Part shown: positions 27,276-34,631 of the stretch, piece by piece | Layout of the letters: every line of letters begins with the position of its first letter | Position numbering within the stretch: position 1 is the stretch's first letter | The notes under the pieces: model-generated | Told to the model about the DNA's origin: nothing | What the model saw: only the letters and a program-made list of their open reading frames with translations | The model's database searches: none | Program-made: the position numbers and the translations under genes | From: Pseudomonadota bacterium | Lineage (GTDB): Bacteria; Actinomycetota; Actinomycetes; Actinomycetales; Cellulomonadaceae | Length of the DNA stretch: 34,631 bases | NCBI GenBank assembly: GCA_021833345.1 | Contig: JAKBFW010000009.1 | Span: forward strand, 1 to 34,631 | Direction of reading: 5' to 3'

Positions 27276-28516
27276 GCACCGTGGAGATGACCATCCCGCG
27301 AGCGGCGGTCGCGCCTCCGATGGGGGTGAACCGGCTGTTCGCCGCCGGCGCCCCCGACCTGGCGAGCCATCTCGCGCGGTTCGGACCGGCGCCGCTGGGC
27401 CTCACGCCGGGACAGCTCCTCGGCGAGCTTGAGGCGTCCGGTCTGGACGGTCGCGGCGGAGCCGGGTTCGCGACGTGGCGCAAGCTCGCGGCCGCACGGA
27501 CCTCAGCCGGTCCGACGGCGTACTCCGCGCCGGTCGTGATCGCGAACGGCGCCGAGGGCGAGCCGATGAGCGCGAAGGACGAGATCCTGTTGCGGCACGC
27601 GCCGCACCTCGTGCTCGACGGGCTCCTGCTCGCCGCCGCGGTCACCGGCGCGCGGGAGGTCCACCTGTACAGCGGGCCGGTGCAGCTCGCGTCGGTGCGC
27701 CGAGCGATCGCCGAGCGATCCGACGCCCGTGGCGTGATCCTGCACGAGGCTCCTGACTACTTCGTGTCCGGGGAGGCGTCGGCGGTCGTCAGCGCGATCG
27801 AGACGGGCGTCGCGATCCCACGGGACCGGCGGGTGCGGCTCGCCGTGTCCGGACTGGGCGGCCGCCCGACCGTCGTGAGCAACGTCGAGACGCTCGCCCA
27901 CGTCGCCCTCGTGGCGCGGTTCGGTGCAGCCTGGTTCCGTTCGGTCGGGACCGACGACTCTCCCGGGACCCGTCTGCTGACGGTCAGCGGTGACGCCGTC
28001 GACCGGAAGGTCATCGAGGCGACGGGCGGTCTTCCCCTCGCCGAGGCGCTCGGCGCGGTCGGCATCGACACGTCCCGGCTGCGTGCCGTCCTGGTCGGCG
28101 GGTACCACGGCGCGTGGGTGCCGGCGTCGGACCTGTGGGTGCGGCTGTCGAACCGGGAGCTCGAGCCGTACGGCACACGTCCGGGCGCGGGGATCCTCGT
28201 GGCGCTCGGCGAGCAGCACTGCGGGCTCGCGGCGTCGGTCGGGATCGCCCGCTACCTCGCCGCGCAGTCGGCCCGCCAGTGCGGTCCGTGCGTCAACGGT
28301 CTGCCGGCGATGGCGGAGGTCCTCGCCCGGCTTGCCGCGGGCGGGGGCAGCGCACGCCTGCCCGACGAGGTCCGCCGCCTGGCGGCCGTCGTCACCGGAC
28401 GCGGGGCGTGCCGTCATCCCGACGGCACGGCGCGGTTCGTGCTGAGCACCTTGGAGGCGTTCGAGTCGGACGTCCGCGCCCACCTCGCGGGGTACTGCGA
28501 GGTGACCCACCCATGA
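27272..28516 (+). CDS. NuoF-like NADH-oxidising flavo-iron-sulfur protein
   Basis: A 414-residue homologue of the 51-kDa subunit of NADH:quinone oxidoreductase. Seen in order: RGGAGF (61-66) and NGAEGEPMSAKDE (92-104) for FMN and NADH, PDYFVSGEASAVVSAIE, an SLBB-like region at about 240-310, and the cluster region ARQCGPC...GRGACRHPDG. Only Cys337, Cys340 and Cys380 remain; the first of the four N3-cluster cysteines of NuoF is Ala334. The ATG is set by GAGGAGG 7 bases upstream and the ATGA overlap with the haem protein. The stop also overlaps the ferredoxin start. No other Nuo genes are near, so this is not part of complex I. It likely feeds electrons from NADH to the ferredoxin or haem partner. 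Confidence 0.88.
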   Translation: MSTVEMTIPRAAVAPPMGVNRLFAAGAPDLASHLARFGPAPLGLTPGQLLGELEASGLDGRGGAGFATWRKLAAARTSAGPTAYSAPVVIANGAEGEPMSAKDEILLRHAPHLVLDGLLLAAAVTGAREVHLYSGPVQLASVRRAIAERSDARGVILHEAPDYFVSGEASAVVSAIETGVAIPRDRRVRLAVSGLGGRPTVVSNVETLAHVALVARFGAAWFRSVGTDDSPGTRLLTVSGDAVDRKVIEATGGLPLAEALGAVGIDTSRLRAVLVGGYHGAWVPASDLWVRLSNRELEPYGTRPGAGILVALGEQHCGLAASVGIARYLAAQSARQCGPCVNGLPAMAEVLARLAAGGGSARLPDEVRRLAAVVTGRGACRHPDGTARFVLSTLEAFESDVRAHLAGYCEVTHP

Positions 28517-28746
28517 CCCGGCAGTCCTTGCACATCGACTGGACCGCGTGCGACGGGCGCGGCCTGTGCACCGAGCTGCTCGGCCCCCTGCTGGTACGCG
28601 ACGAGTGGGGCTACCCGCGGGCCGCAGGGTACGGGTCGGACGTGCCGATCCCGGGCTCGTTCGTCGCCGATGCGCGCGACGCCGTCGCCCTGTGCCCACG
28701 GTTGGCGCTCAGCCTTCAGGAGGTGCGGACCCCGGCGCGTTCGTGA
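28513..28746 (+). CDS. ferredoxin with three-cysteine motif
   Basis: A 77-residue acidic ferredoxin. Cys13 and Cys19 form C-x5-C (ACDGRGLC) and Cys61 begins CP near the C-terminus, the pattern of actinobacterial [3Fe-4S] ferredoxins that serve flavoproteins and P450s. The ATG overlaps the NuoF-like stop (ATGA), making it the last gene of the coupled haem protein/flavoprotein/ferredoxin unit. Electron acceptor or donor for the NuoF-like protein is the natural assignment. A [4Fe-4S] form is unlikely with only three cysteines. Confidence 0.85.
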   Translation: MTRQSLHIDWTACDGRGLCTELLGPLLVRDEWGYPRAAGYGSDVPIPGSFVADARDAVALCPRLALSLQEVRTPARS

Positions 28747-28871
28747 GGCGTCGCGCCACCGACGACTCGGCGTGCTCCGGTCCCCAGGTCCTGTGAGCTG
28801 CGGTGTCGCCGGCGCTATGGTCGCTCGGGGGCGCCGCGACGTGCGGCCGCGCGGAGAGAGGGCGAGGATCC

Positions 28872-30572
28872 GTGACCGCGATGCATGCGAGGTACCTGAC
28901 CGAAGAGCTCGACGAGGCGGGTCACCCCCGTGCGTTCACGCTCCACTGCCCGCCGGGGTTCAACTTCGCGTACGACGTCGTGGACCGGCTCGGGTCCGAG
29001 GGCCCCGAGCGTCGGGCGCTGCGCTGGTGCAACGACGACGGCGAGCACCGCACCTACACCTTCGGCGAGATGAGCCGCCTGAGCGACCAGGCGGCGTCGT
29101 ACTTCCTGTCCCGGGGCATCCGCAAGGGTGACCGGGTGCTGCTGATCCTCAAGCGGCACGCGCAGTTCTGGTGGGCGATCACCGGGCTGCACAAGATCGG
29201 CGCCGTGGCGGTGCCGGCCACCAACCAGCTCCTGAAGTACGACCTGGTGTTCCGCATAGCCGAGGCGAACGTCACCGCGGTCGTCTGCACGCTCGAGGGG
29301 GACGTCGCCGGGGAGGTCGAGGCGGCCGAGCAGGAGCTCGGTCGCCCGCTCGTGAAGATCGGTGTGCGTGGTGCGCGGCACGGCTGGGCCGACCTCGACG
29401 AGGGCATGGTCGCCGCGCCGGGGTTCGTCCGGCCCGGTGCCGCGGACCTGCCGGCGGTCGACGACCCGATGCTGCTGTACTTCACGTCCGGGACGACGGC
29501 GCAACCGAAGATGGTCGTCCACGACTTCTCCTACCCGATCGCGCACATCCCGACCGCCAAGTACTGGCACAAGGTGGACCCGGACGGGCTGCACCTGACG
29601 GTGTCGGAGACCGGGTGGGCCAAGTCGGTGTGGGGCAAGCTCTACGGCCAGTGGCTCATGGAGACGTGCGTCGACGTCTACGACTTCGACCGGTTCGACC
29701 CGGTCCGCCTGCTCGAGCACCTGCAGGACGCGCGGGTCACGACCTTCTGCGCGGCACCGACCGTGTACCGGTTCCTCATCACCCACGACCTCGCCGCCTA
29801 CGACCTCTCGGCGCTGCAGCACTGCACGATCGCGGGTGAGGCGATGAACCCGGTCGTCTACGAGACGTTCCGCGAGAAGACCGGTCTGGACCTGAAGGAG
29901 GGGTACGGCCAGACCGAGATGACCCTCGCCGTCGTGACCAACTACTGGCAGGAGACCAAGGCCGGCTCCATGGGCACGCCGTCACCCGGCTACGACGTGG
30001 TCCTGCTCACCGAGGACGGGACCGAGGCGGCCGTCGGCGAGGACGGCGAGATCTGCCTCCGGCTGCCGGACGGCACCCGGCCGATCGGGCTGTTCATCGG
30101 GTACGACAACGACCTGGAGACCACGCGATCCGTCTGGCACGACGGGTACTACCACACGCACGACCTCGCTCGACGGGACGAGGACGGCTACTTCTGGTAC
30201 GTCGGCCGCACCGACGACATGATCAAGACCTCGGGGTACCGCGTGGGGCCGTTCGAGGTCGAGAGCGTCGTCATGGCCCATCCTGCGGTGATCGAGTGCG
30301 CGATCACCGGTGCGCCGGACGAGGTGCGTGGCACCGTCGTCAAGGCGACGATCGTGCTGGCCCCCGGCGCCGAGCCGACGGGCGCGCTCGCGAAGGACAT
30401 CCAGTCGTTCGTCAAGCACCGGACCGCGCCGTACAAGTACCCCCGGGTGATCGAGTTCGTCGAGCGGATGCCGACGACGATCTCGGGAAAGATCCGTCGT
30501 GTCGCGATCCGCCAGGAGAGCGAGCGCCGCGCGGACGGCGGGCCGCGCACCGGGGATGCCGCCCGGCAGTGA
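28872..30572 (+). CDS. acyl-CoA synthetase, AMP-binding (MACS-like)
   Basis: Adenylate-forming acid-CoA ligase of 566 residues. P-loop YFTSGTTAQPK is at about 203-213, followed by A5 GYGQTEMTLA, A8 RTDDMIKTSGYRVGPFEVE and the C-terminal catalytic lysine in TISGKIRR. HDFSYPIAHIPTAKYWH and VSETGWAKSVWGKLYGQW are typical of medium-chain/acetyl-CoA-like (ACSM) synthetases; the precise acid is not predictable. The GTG at 28872 has GAGGA about 5 bases upstream; ATG 28881 is a close alternative. It is separated from the ferredoxin by 125 bp and followed 73 bp later by the GGDEF-EAL gene. It may have its own promoter near the TATGGT at 28815. Confidence 0.92.
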   Translation: MTAMHARYLTEELDEAGHPRAFTLHCPPGFNFAYDVVDRLGSEGPERRALRWCNDDGEHRTYTFGEMSRLSDQAASYFLSRGIRKGDRVLLILKRHAQFWWAITGLHKIGAVAVPATNQLLKYDLVFRIAEANVTAVVCTLEGDVAGEVEAAEQELGRPLVKIGVRGARHGWADLDEGMVAAPGFVRPGAADLPAVDDPMLLYFTSGTTAQPKMVVHDFSYPIAHIPTAKYWHKVDPDGLHLTVSETGWAKSVWGKLYGQWLMETCVDVYDFDRFDPVRLLEHLQDARVTTFCAAPTVYRFLITHDLAAYDLSALQHCTIAGEAMNPVVYETFREKTGLDLKEGYGQTEMTLAVVTNYWQETKAGSMGTPSPGYDVVLLTEDGTEAAVGEDGEICLRLPDGTRPIGLFIGYDNDLETTRSVWHDGYYHTHDLARRDEDGYFWYVGRTDDMIKTSGYRVGPFEVESVVMAHPAVIECAITGAPDEVRGTVVKATIVLAPGAEPTGALAKDIQSFVKHRTAPYKYPRVIEFVERMPTTISGKIRRVAIRQESERRADGGPRTGDAARQ

Positions 30573-30645
30573 CAGGATGATCGACCGGGGCGGATCGGGA
30601 CAGACCGGACCGTCCGCGCAGGCCGCCACGACCGATGGAGGGGTG

Positions 30646-32676
30646 ATGACCGTTCCGCGCCCTGCGTGGATGCGTCGTCCGACCGCGCGGCCCTCCCTCC
30701 TGGTGCAGTTCGGCAGCCTGTCGCTCGTCGTCGTCGCCGTCCTCGGCCTGGTGATCGGCCAGCAGCTCCACGCGCTGATCGCCGAGCGCGCCCAGGCGAA
30801 CGCGCGTGCCTCGGCGGCGGTCTACCTCCAGCTCGTCCAACGCGCGTTCTTCACCCCCGACACGCAGAGCCCGTCCACGGGCGCCGTCGCCACGCCCCAT
30901 CAGCTCTCGTTGTCCGAGCAGCTCACCGAGGATCCCGTCGTGCGGCAGCAGGTGCTCTCCGCGACGGCCTGGCTCGCGGACGGCTTGGTCGTGTTCTCGA
31001 CCGCCCGGGGCGAGATCGGGTCGCGTGAGGTCCTTCCCGCCTCGGCGAAGAAGGCGCTGGCAGGTGAGACGGTCTCCGGGACCGCCGACGCGAGCCGGGT
31101 GCGGAGCGATGCGTACGACGTCGGGCAGCACGCGAGCGAGCAGGTCATGTTCGTCGACATGCCGCTCTCGATCGGTGGACGATCGACGCCGGCTGTGGTC
31201 GTCGAGATCACCCAGGACTATGTCCACACGGAGGCGGCGATCCGCCACGACACGTCGATCGTGTACGGCTGGCTCGCCGGTGGGCTCCTGGTGCTGTACC
31301 TCGCCCTGTTCCGCGTCGTCGCGACCGCGAGCCGTCGCATCCGACACCAGTCCGCGGTGAACCGCGACCTTGCGCTGCACGACACCCTCACCGGGCTCGC
31401 GAACCGCAGCCTGCTCCGCGACCAGGTGACCCAGGCGCTCGCGGCGGCCCGACGGCACGACGACCACGTCGCACTGCTCCTCCTGGACCTCGACCGGTTC
31501 AAGGAGATCAACGACACGCTCGGGCATCACCATGGCGACCTCCTGCTGGCCCTGATCGGCCCGCGTCTGCAACCGGCGTTGCGGCCGGGCGACACGATCG
31601 CGCGGCTGGGCGGCGACGAGTTCGTCATCCTGCTGCGCGAGGTCGTCGACGCCACCGAGGCGCTGCTGGCCGCTCGCTCGGTGCTCCGCGCGCTCGACGA
31701 GGTGTTCGCGGTCGACGGGGTCGAGCTCGACGTCGGCGGCAGCGTCGGGATCGCCGTGAGCCCGGCGCACGGCGAGGACTTCGAGACGCTGCTCCGGCAC
31801 GCCGACGTCGCGATGTACGCCGCGAAGACCAACCAGACCGGGGCGACGGTCTACGACCCCGCGTACGACGCGAACAGCCCCGCGCGGCTCGCCATGCTCG
31901 GCGAGCTGCGACGCGGGATCGAGGCCGGGCAGCTCGTGCTGCACTACCAGCCCCAGGTCGACATGGACAGCGGCGAGGTCACCGGGGCCGAGGCCCTGGT
32001 CCGCTGGGACCACCCGACCCGCGGGCTGCTGTTCCCGGACGAGTTCATCCCGCTCGCGGAACGGACCGGTCTGATCCGTCCGTTGACCCTCGCGGTGCTC
32101 GACCAGGCGCTCGCGCAGGCCGCGCGGTGGGCCACGGCCGGGCGTCCGCTGGCCGTCGCGGTCAACCTCTCGGCCCGTTCGCTCCTCGAGCTCACCCTCC
32201 ACGACGACGTCGCTGGGGCGCTCGCCCGGCACGGTGTCCCGGGCAGCATGCTCGAGCTCGAGATCACCGAGAGCACGGTCATGGCCGATCCTGAGCGTGC
32301 GCTGGTCGTGCTGAGGTCCCTGACGGACCTCGGGGTGACGGTGTCGATCGACGACTTCGGCACCGGCTACTCGTCGATGGCGTACCTGCAGCGGTTGCCG
32401 GTGCACGGGCTGAAGATCGACCGGAGCTTCGTGACGGATCTGAGCGGCGACGTCAACGAGGTCATCGTCTCGTCGAGCATCGACCTGGCCCGCAGCCTCG
32501 GCCTGCACGTGATCGCAGAGGGTGTCGAGGACCGGTCGACGTGGGACCGGCTCGCGATGCTGGGCTGCCACGCGGGACAGGGGTACTACCTGTCGCGCCC
32601 GGTGCCGGCGGAGGTGTTCGACGCGTGGTTCGCGCGGCATCTCGACGAGGACCTCGCGGCGGTTCCCGGGGTATGA
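30646..32676 (+). CDS. membrane GGDEF-EAL cyclic-di-GMP protein
   Basis: A 676-residue protein. TM1 is at about 18-38, a periplasmic region of about 165 residues follows (no PAS recognisable), and TM2 is at about 205-225. The GGDEF domain (about 240-405) has an intact GGDEF at 322-326 and an inhibitory I-site R313-PGD-316 five residues before it. The EAL domain (about 415-665) has EALVRW at 449-454, DDFGTGYSS and KIDRSF. Both synthesis and hydrolysis of cyclic-di-GMP are therefore possible; which dominates is not predictable. The start is ATG 30646 with GGAGG just upstream, though GTG 30643 is next to it. It follows the acyl-CoA synthetase without an obvious terminator. Confidence 0.93.
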   Translation: MTVPRPAWMRRPTARPSLLVQFGSLSLVVVAVLGLVIGQQLHALIAERAQANARASAAVYLQLVQRAFFTPDTQSPSTGAVATPHQLSLSEQLTEDPVVRQQVLSATAWLADGLVVFSTARGEIGSREVLPASAKKALAGETVSGTADASRVRSDAYDVGQHASEQVMFVDMPLSIGGRSTPAVVVEITQDYVHTEAAIRHDTSIVYGWLAGGLLVLYLALFRVVATASRRIRHQSAVNRDLALHDTLTGLANRSLLRDQVTQALAAARRHDDHVALLLLDLDRFKEINDTLGHHHGDLLLALIGPRLQPALRPGDTIARLGGDEFVILLREVVDATEALLAARSVLRALDEVFAVDGVELDVGGSVGIAVSPAHGEDFETLLRHADVAMYAAKTNQTGATVYDPAYDANSPARLAMLGELRRGIEAGQLVLHYQPQVDMDSGEVTGAEALVRWDHPTRGLLFPDEFIPLAERTGLIRPLTLAVLDQALAQAARWATAGRPLAVAVNLSARSLLELTLHDDVAGALARHGVPGSMLELEITESTVMADPERALVVLRSLTDLGVTVSIDDFGTGYSSMAYLQRLPVHGLKIDRSFVTDLSGDVNEVIVSSSIDLARSLGLHVIAEGVEDRSTWDRLAMLGCHAGQGYYLSRPVPAEVFDAWFARHLDEDLAAVPGV

Positions 32677-32684
32677 GCGTGCAG

Positions 32685-32720
32685 GGGCCTGCGCAGGCCC
32701 GCGCAGGCCCGCGCAGGCGC
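32685..32720. repeat. palindrome plus 10-bp tandem repeat between convergent genes
   Basis: GGGCCTGCGCAGGCCC at 32685-32700 is a perfect 16-bp palindrome. The unit GCGCAGGCCC is repeated at 32691 and 32701, and nearly again (last three bases CGC for CCC) at 32711. The block lies between the GGDEF-EAL stop and the convergent exporter stop, so it can form alternative hairpins and may act as a terminator in both directions. There is no T-run. Confidence 0.55.
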
Positions 32721-32737
32721 TGTCGTGCCGGGATGTC

Positions 32738-34270
32738 TCAGTCGAGACGCGGGTGCTCCACCATCGCGTGCCGTGCGAGCTCCTCGCCTCGCCGGAGGCC
32801 GCCGTCGACCGGCTCCGGAGCGCCGACCGCGTCGCTGCTCGCCCTGCTCGGCACCTCGACCGCACCACGCGCTGCCTCCGTCGTGCGGCGTGGCATCGCG
32901 AGGCCGGCGACCACGAGCATCACGGCGGTGGCGGCGAGCGCCACGAAGACCCACGTCACGGCGAGCCCGAACCGGTGCGGGTTGCTGGTCGCGTCCTGAC
33001 CTCGCAGCATCCCGTTGACGACGGCACCGAGGATGGCGACACCGACCGCGCTGCCGACCGACCGGGCGAACATGTTGGTGCCGGTGACGACGGCGCGCTC
33101 GCCCCACGCCACGCTCGACTGCGCGGCGATCAGGCTCGGCGCCGCGACGAGGCCCAGCCCGAGCCCGACGACGAAGCAACCGATCCCGACGGCGACCAGC
33201 GCGGGGTGCGTCGACGTCGCGGCGAGCTCGACCGTGCCGAGGATCACGATCGCCGACCCCAGCAGCACGGTGGTGCGGAACCCGACCCGAAGGTAGACGC
33301 GGCCCGACAGCGTCGCGGCGATGGGCCATCCGATCGTCAGGACCGCGAGCGTGAGCCCGGACGTCAGCGGCGACGCGTGCAGGAGCGCCTCGAGATAGCT
33401 CGGCACGTACGACGTCAGGCCGATCATGATCGCGCCGACGCCGATCGACACGAGGGACGTCGTGAGCACGATGCGCCGGGTCAGCATCGTGAGGGGGAGC
33501 ACCGGCTCGGCGGCCCGGCGCTCGACGCGCGCAAAGGCGACCAGGAGGGTTGCCCCCAGAGCGAATGCGCCGATGCTGGGCGCCGAGATCCACGCCCAGG
33601 CGCTGCCACCCTCGAGCATCGCGAGGATCAGGAGGCTGAGCGCGCCGGTCAGCAGGGTGCCGCCGAGCCAGTCGATCCTGTGTCGGCTGCGCGTGACCGT
33701 CTCGTGCAGGTGCCGGACCAGCAGCCACACCGCTGCCAGGCAGAGCGGCACGTTGACGAAGAAGATCCAGCGCCACGAGGTGAACTCGGAGAACACGCCG
33801 CCGAGCGTCGGACCGACGATCGCGGAGACCGCCCACACGCTTGCGAGGTAGCCCTGCGCCTTCGCGCGCTCCTCGAGCGTGTAGATGTCGCCGACGATCG
33901 TCATGGCCATCGGCTGCACCGCGCCCGCGCCCAGACCCTGGACGGCGCGGAACGCGATGAGCACGGGCATGCTCCACGCGAACCCCGAGGCCACCGAGCC
34001 GATCAGGAAAAGGCCGACGCCGAGGAGCACGACGGGCTTGCGGCCGACGGAGTCCGCGACCTTCGAGTAGATCGGCACGGCGACGGCCTGCGTGAGCAGG
34101 TAGATCGAGAACAGCCAGGGGAAGCTCGAGAAGCCGCCGAGGTCCTTGACGATCGTGGGCACGGCCGTCGCGAGGATCGTCGAGTCGATCGCGACCAGAC
34201 CCGTCGTCACCATGACGGCGATGAGGATCGGTCCGCGTTCCGACCTGAAGCCGACGCCGTCGCTGCTCAT
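32738..34270 (-). CDS. DHA2-family (14-TM) drug:H+ antiporter, MFS
   Basis: An integral membrane exporter of 510 residues with about 14 helices, of the EmrB/QacA/LfrA type. Residues 12-40 (GPILIAVMVTTGLVAIDSTI with ATAVPTIVKDLGG) hold the DHA2 motif D1. Motif A is SKVADSVGRKP, motif B RAVQGLGAGA, and the antiporter motif C IVGPTLGGVF. The C-terminal 45 residues are hydrophilic. The ATG at 34270 has GGAAGGG upstream; an ATG/GTG 15 codons earlier would add a basic stretch without support. The substrate is not predictable. No TetR- or MarR-type regulator is seen beside it within the window. Confidence 0.92.
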   Translation of the reverse strand: MSSDGVGFRSERGPILIAVMVTTGLVAIDSTILATAVPTIVKDLGGFSSFPWLFSIYLLTQAVAVPIYSKVADSVGRKPVVLLGVGLFLIGSVASGFAWSMPVLIAFRAVQGLGAGAVQPMAMTIVGDIYTLEERAKAQGYLASVWAVSAIVGPTLGGVFSEFTSWRWIFFVNVPLCLAAVWLLVRHLHETVTRSRHRIDWLGGTLLTGALSLLILAMLEGGSAWAWISAPSIGAFALGATLLVAFARVERRAAEPVLPLTMLTRRIVLTTSLVSIGVGAIMIGLTSYVPSYLEALLHASPLTSGLTLAVLTIGWPIAATLSGRVYLRVGFRTTVLLGSAIVILGTVELAATSTHPALVAVGIGCFVVGLGLGLVAAPSLIAAQSSVAWGERAVVTGTNMFARSVGSAVGVAILGAVVNGMLRGQDATSNPHRFGLAVTWVFVALAATAVMLVVAGLAMPRRTTEAARGAVEVPSRASSDAVGAPEPVDGGLRRGEELARHAMVEHPRLD

Positions 34271-34566
34271 CCCGACCCTTCCGCTGCCGCGCCCTGCGGC
34301 CCACCACCGTGACAAGTCTGCAGGCCGGTGCTGACATTCCCGGTGGTCGAGATCTCGTGGGGGAGCCGCGCGGAAGAGTCCTGGTGGACTCGTTCACTCA
34401 ATCGCCGGGCACCGAGCGCCGACGCCGTCCATGGTGTGCGCCGGGATGGGCAGACCGGTGGACCCCGTGGCACCTCGGGGCGCATCAGCCGGCGGTAGGT
34501 TGAGGCTCGAGCGACCAGGACGCGACGTCGACGCCCGGGACGGTCGTCCTGACGCGGGGGGGCATC
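34271..34566. other. intergenic region, no gene recognised
   Basis: Nearly 300 bp between the divergent exporter and the gene entering at the right edge. No ORF here looks coding and no strong hairpin is present. On the plus strand TAGGTT at 34496-34501 could be a -10 (TAnnnT), with no matching -35. Confidence 0.5.
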
Positions 34567-34631
34567 GTGGCGTGGGACAAGTCGACAGGTCTGGACGTCG
34601 TGAGGGCACTGACAGCCCTCGAGGGGCAGTG
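34567..34631 (+). CDS. start of an unidentified gene (runs off right edge)
   Basis: A GTG preceded by a run of seven G (GCGGGGGGGCATC) opens a frame reading MAWDKSTGLDVVRALTALEGQ to the end of the window (21 residues). The composition is that of a real N-terminus and no other frame is better, but the family cannot be recognised from so few residues. Confidence 0.45.
   Translation, partial: MAWDKSTGLDVVRALTALEGQ

Noticed and set aside
27272-28516. NuoF-like gene as part of a complex I (nuo) operon
   Set aside because: No other nuo genes are adjacent, one cluster cysteine is absent, and the gene is coupled to a haem membrane protein and a ferredoxin instead.
30412-32868. An 818-codon minus-strand frame opposite the GGDEF-EAL gene
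   Set aside because: All GGDEF, I-site and EAL residues are intact on the plus strand; the antisense product has no recognisable features.

Overview
The window is about 34.6 kb of very GC-rich DNA. It is densely coded, with many GTG starts, strong AGGAGG-type ribosome sites and many ATGA/GTGA stop-start overlaps. This, plus actinobacterial-type gene sets (a NuoF-like/ferredoxin/haem-membrane module, a Crp/GlxR-type operator, a PcaR/PobR-like IclR regulator), points to a high-GC actinobacterium. A member of Micrococcales near Cellulomonas is my best guess. That placement is inference; there is no rRNA or tRNA gene to confirm it.

Region 1 (1-4011, minus strand): an IclR regulator, a NYN-domain RNase-like protein whose start overlaps the regulator's stop, and the N-terminal 588 residues of the helicase HrpB, which runs off the left edge. 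Region 2 (4190-16054): a catabolic island. An amidohydrolase (minus) faces a plus-strand operon of CaiB-type CoA-transferase, short citrate-synthase-like citryl-CoA lyase, class III extradiol dioxygenase catalytic and small subunits, and an MDR oxidoreductase. A CitA/CitB-type two-component pair (minus) follows. Divergent from that pair is a NitT/TauT-family ABC importer (ATPase, permease, lipoprotein). Both divergent promoter regions of the island carry a Crp/GlxR-type site: TGTGA-N6-TCACA is perfect before the importer and one mismatch away between amidohydrolase and CoA-transferase. The simplest reading is import of an aromatic or heteroaromatic acid, ring cleavage, CoA transfer and cleavage of the CoA ester, with global and local control. 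The substrate cannot be read from sequence.

Region 3 (16129-25363): a GT-B glycosyltransferase translationally coupled to a divergent membrane pyrophosphatase with a lipoprotein-like N-terminus; phosphoglycerate mutase and an MFS transporter; a YyaL/DUF255 thioredoxin-domain protein; and an opposing Ppx/GppA phosphatase.

Region 4 (25487-34631): a short alpha-helical protein that may be squalene-cyclase-like. Next comes a compact candidate electron-transfer operon: a single-pass Ser/Gly/Thr-rich protein, a four-His haem membrane protein without flavin domain, a NuoF-like flavo-iron-sulfur protein and a three-Cys ferredoxin. It is followed by an acyl-CoA synthetase, an intact GGDEF-EAL protein, a convergent DHA2-type multidrug exporter and the first codons of an unidentified gene at the right edge.

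The two most unusual systems are the ring-cleavage/CoA-transferase/citryl-CoA-lyase island and the split haem/NuoF-like/ferredoxin module. No CRISPR array, insertion sequence, integrase, tRNA or rRNA gene was seen.
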